Below, piece after piece: positions 6,112 through 8,055 of a stretch of DNA of 8,055 nucleotides; the stretch's first letter is position 1; the number at the start of each line of letters is the position of its first letter. Made by a program: the position numbers and the translations under genes. The notes under the pieces were generated by a model. It searched no databases. It saw nothing but the letters and a program-made list of their open reading frames with translations, and was not told the origin of the DNA. Source of the DNA: CAZYSK01 sp964649415 (GTDB lineage Bacteria; Chloroflexota; Anaerolineae; B4-G1); assembly GCA_964649415.1 (NCBI GenBank), contig CAZYSK010000152.1:1-8055 (forward strand), in the 5' to 3' direction.

Positions 6112-6970
6112 GGTGGGCGTGTCTATCGGTGTATCCAGCTACGCATACCGCTGGGCGATACGAACGGGTCACGTGGACGCATTTGCCTTGCTTGACCGCG
6201 TGCGCGAAGCGGGGGGCACGGTGGCCCAGATCTGCGACAATCTGCCGCTGGACGATCTGCCGGACGAGACGCTGGCCCAACTCGCCGGGCACGCGGCTGA
6301 GTTGGGCGTGGACCTGGAGGTTGGTATCAAGGGCAGCCGCCCTGAACACATGCGCCGCAACCTGGAGGTGGCCGAACGGCTTGGGGCGCGCCTGCTGCGC
6401 GTCGTCCTGACGGACGCTGGCTGGACCCCCGCCTTCGACGAACTCGTGGCGGTGTTCCAGGCATTGCTGCCGGCGCTGCGCACGGCCGGGGTCAGCGTGG
6501 CTATCGAGAACCACTTCCACCTGGCGCCGGCCGAACTGGCGCGTCTCGTCGAAGCCGTCGGCGACCCATTGGTGGGCGTGTGCCTGGACTTGCTCAACTC
6601 GATCACGAAGTTCGTCGGTGTGGCCGAGACGGTCAGGGTGCTCGCGCCTCTGGCGCTGTCTGTGCACGCCAAGGACGCCGTCATCACCCGCCTGCGGACC
6701 GGTTTCTACATCTCTGGGTGTCCCCTGGGCGAGGGCTTGGTTGACCTGCCCGGTATGCTGTCGGCCGTGCGCGCCGCCGGTCGTGCGACCAACGTGCTGG
6801 TCGAATGCTGGATGGACCGGCTGAACGACGAAGCCGCCACGTTGCGGCAGGAGGCGGACTGGGTTCAGCGCGGCATTGCTTACCTGCGCCAACTCGATCA
6901 GGAGAGAAGCTGGGCTTGTGGCGATATGGCGGACGCAACGTCCCTCGACGCAGCGTCCGTCACCGCATGA
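6104..6970 (+). CDS. Sugar phosphate isomerase/epimerase-like TIM barrel
   Basis: This 288-aa protein belongs to the xylose isomerase-like TIM-barrel (AP endonuclease 2) group. The four usual metal ligands are visible: E135 in VAIENHFH, D162 in CLDLLNS, H188 in SVHAKD and E234 in LVECWMD. The strand GVSIGVSSYAYRWAI at the N-terminus and the late motif GCPLGEGLVDLPG (205-217) are typical. Family members isomerise or epimerise free or phosphorylated sugars, but some are decarboxylases (for example 3-oxo-isoapionate decarboxylase) or part of glycoside-cleaving lyases, so the reaction is open. The start ATG 6104 overlaps the GH1 stop within ATGAGTAG. There is no ribosome site, so translation is likely coupled; GTG 6113 is an alternative. 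The last ~25 residues look unconserved. No signal peptide is visible. I am confident of the fold and unsure of the reaction. Confidence 0.9.
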   Translation: MSRVGVSIGVSSYAYRWAIRTGHVDAFALLDRVREAGGTVAQICDNLPLDDLPDETLAQLAGHAAELGVDLEVGIKGSRPEHMRRNLEVAERLGARLLRVVLTDAGWTPAFDELVAVFQALLPALRTAGVSVAIENHFHLAPAELARLVEAVGDPLVGVCLDLLNSITKFVGVAETVRVLAPLALSVHAKDAVITRLRTGFYISGCPLGEGLVDLPGMLSAVRAAGRATNVLVECWMDRLNDEAATLRQEADWVQRGIAYLRQLDQERSWACGDMADATSLDAASVTA

Positions 6971-6991
6971 AAACCTTGGTTTCTGATTCCT

Positions 6992-6996
6992 GGAGG
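6992..6996 (+). promoter_or_regulatory. Ribosome binding site of the last TIM-barrel gene
   Basis: GGAGG sits 5 bases before ATG 7002 in the 31-base gap after the preceding gene, indicating independent translation initiation within the same operon. Confidence 0.85.
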
Positions 6997-7001
6997 TTCC
7001 G

Positions 7002-7970
7002 ATGAACAAACTGGCCGCGATCACCGCCTTCTTGGGCGGTGTCAAGAACCGCTACATCACCTACAAGCCAGATCGCACGCTGGAAGAGAAGTTCGCCCTG
7101 GCGGCCCAGATCGAGGGCCTGGATGGCCTGGAGTTGTGCTACCCGGCTGACTTCGGTGACTTGGGCCTGCTCAAGTCGCTCCTGGACGGGCACGGTTTTG
7201 GGGTGTCGTCGGTCAACGTGCGCTCACGCCGCACCGGCAAATGGTTGCGGGGTTCGTTCACCTCGCCCCACGCTGCGGAGCGGGCCGAGGTGGTGGCTGA
7301 TTTCAAGCGGGCGATGGACCTGGCTGTTGAGGTCGGGTCGCCGCGCATCTCGACCTGCCCGCTGAACGATGGCCACGATTACGTCTTCGAGATGAACTAT
7401 CTGGACGCCTATCGCTACGCCGAGGAGACGTTCGATACCATCTGTGCCCACAACCGGGACGTCCGCGTGTGCATCGAGTACAAGTGGAATGACCCCCGCA
7501 CGCGCTGCATGCTCGCCTCGGCTGGCGAGACGCTGGCCTTCTGCCAGGGGGTTGGCGCGGACAACCTGGGCGTCACGCTGGACATTGGCCACTCGCTGCT
7601 GGCTGGCGAGCGCCCGGCCCAGTCGGTGGCCATGCTGTCCCGCGCCAGGAAGCTCTTCTACGTGCACCTGAACGACAACGACCGCAACTGGGACTGGGAC
7701 ATGCTGCCTGGGGCGTTCAACCTGTGGGAGTTCGTCGAGTTCTTCTACTACCTGCGGGAGGTGGGATACACGTCTGACTGGTATGCCTACGACGTGATGT
7801 CTAAGGAGATCGACACGGTCGAGACGTTCAACGCGGTCACCCACCTGACGCGCAAGCTGGAGTCGCTGGCCGAGCGGATTGATCGGCAGCAGATGACGGT
7901 CATCATGCGTGAGCGCAACCCGGTCCAGGCGTTGCGTTATCTGTACGATAGAGTGTTGGGGGATGCGTGA
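7002..7970 (+). CDS. Xylose isomerase-like TIM barrel, RhaI-like metal site
   Basis: This 322-aa TIM-barrel protein is probably an aldose-ketose isomerase. The visible ligand candidates are E159 and K161 in CIEYKWNDPR, D194 and H197 in VTLDIGHSLLAGE, H222 in YVHLNDND, D231 and D233 in WDWDM, and D264 in YAYDVMS. The E-x-K, D-x2-H and D-x-D patterns and the 35-residue step from E159 to D194 resemble the two-metal site of bacterial L-rhamnose isomerases of the Pseudomonas stutzeri type, as I remember that structure (E219, K221, D254, H257, H281, D289, D291, D327). The usual epimerases of this fold have one metal and end in a glutamate; here an aspartate takes that place. At 322 residues it is shorter than RhaI (about 400). 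It lies 31 bases after the previous gene with its own ribosome site. An L-sugar substrate is inferred, not shown. Confidence 0.88.
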   Translation: MNKLAAITAFLGGVKNRYITYKPDRTLEEKFALAAQIEGLDGLELCYPADFGDLGLLKSLLDGHGFGVSSVNVRSRRTGKWLRGSFTSPHAAERAEVVADFKRAMDLAVEVGSPRISTCPLNDGHDYVFEMNYLDAYRYAEETFDTICAHNRDVRVCIEYKWNDPRTRCMLASAGETLAFCQGVGADNLGVTLDIGHSLLAGERPAQSVAMLSRARKLFYVHLNDNDRNWDWDMLPGAFNLWEFVEFFYYLREVGYTSDWYAYDVMSKEIDTVETFNAVTHLTRKLESLAERIDRQQMTVIMRERNPVQALRYLYDRVLGDA

Positions 7971-8003
7971 TGCGTCTTGCGTGTTGCGTGATGCGTGTTG
8001 CGT
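7962..8003. repeat. Six 7-bp tandem repeats (GATGCGT/GTTGCGT)
   Basis: Six heptamers follow without interruption: GATGCGT twice, CTTGCGT, GTTGCGT, GATGCGT, GTTGCGT. The array begins inside the last two sense codons of the upstream gene, and the TGA stop (7968-7970) is itself formed by the junction of the first two units. The remaining bases to the right edge (8004-8055) hold no recognisable gene, terminator or promoter. Confidence 0.9.
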
Positions 8004-8055
8004 GAAACGCGGTATGCAACCGACACAAGATATGCTTTGCACTTTATCAACCGAA

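Noticed and set aside
7224..8042. Minus-strand open frame running in from the right edge
   Set aside because: It passes through the heptamer repeat and lies opposite the conserved metal-site region of the last gene; no motif seen.
8004..8055. Possible regulatory or repeat element at the right edge
   Set aside because: A TTGCAC and A/T-rich bases are present but no partner element fits before the window ends.

Overview
The window is a compact, GC-rich bacterial stretch in which every credible gene lies on the + strand. The gene types (DUF429, YigZ, and a run of sugar oxidoreductases and TIM-barrel isomerases), the GTG/ATG starts with GGAGG-type ribosome sites, and especially the short-period low-complexity repeats in the gaps are typical of environmental Chloroflexota (Anaerolineae-like) genomes. 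That taxonomic guess is inference from style only; no rRNA or taxonomic marker gene is present.

Layout. Bases 1-165 are an imperfect, G-rich tandem repeat that runs into the start of a DUF429 (RNase H-fold) protein gene ending at 968. A YigZ/IMPACT-family gene follows (1002-1691). Then comes a ~110-base gap filled by eight 8-bp repeats, and an uncharacterised, tryptophan-rich 319-aa protein (1800-2759). A good sigma-70-type promoter at 2770-2798 opens what looks like a carbohydrate-processing operon: an aldo/keto reductase (2834-3613), a Gfo/Idh/MocA dehydrogenase (3622-4629), a 132-base gap with a G-quadruplex-capable repeat and a near-perfect palindrome, a cytoplasmic GH1 beta-glycosidase (4762-6111), a xylose-isomerase-like TIM-barrel protein overlapping the GH1 stop by 8 bases (6104-6970), and a second TIM-barrel protein whose metal-ligand spacing resembles two-metal L-rhamnose isomerases (7002-7970). 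A 7-bp tandem repeat starts inside the last codons of that gene.

How the genes may work together. All five enzymes act on sugars or small carbonyls and none shows a signal peptide, so the substrate would be imported by transporters outside the window. GH1 would release a monosaccharide from a beta-glycoside, and the isomerases and NAD(P)-dependent reductases would convert it. A more speculative reading is that the Gfo/Idh/MocA enzyme plus a TIM-barrel partner form an oxidation-elimination route for glycosides that simple hydrolysis cannot cut.

The most interesting items are the RhaI-like active-site pattern in the last gene, the mixed hydrolytic/oxidative sugar cluster, the uncharacterised 319-aa protein, the palindrome one base short of a perfect 15-bp stem, and the frame conflict at the repeat-borne start of the DUF429 gene. 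No mobile-element gene, CRISPR array, tRNA or rRNA was seen. No gene-free stretch exceeds 300 bases.
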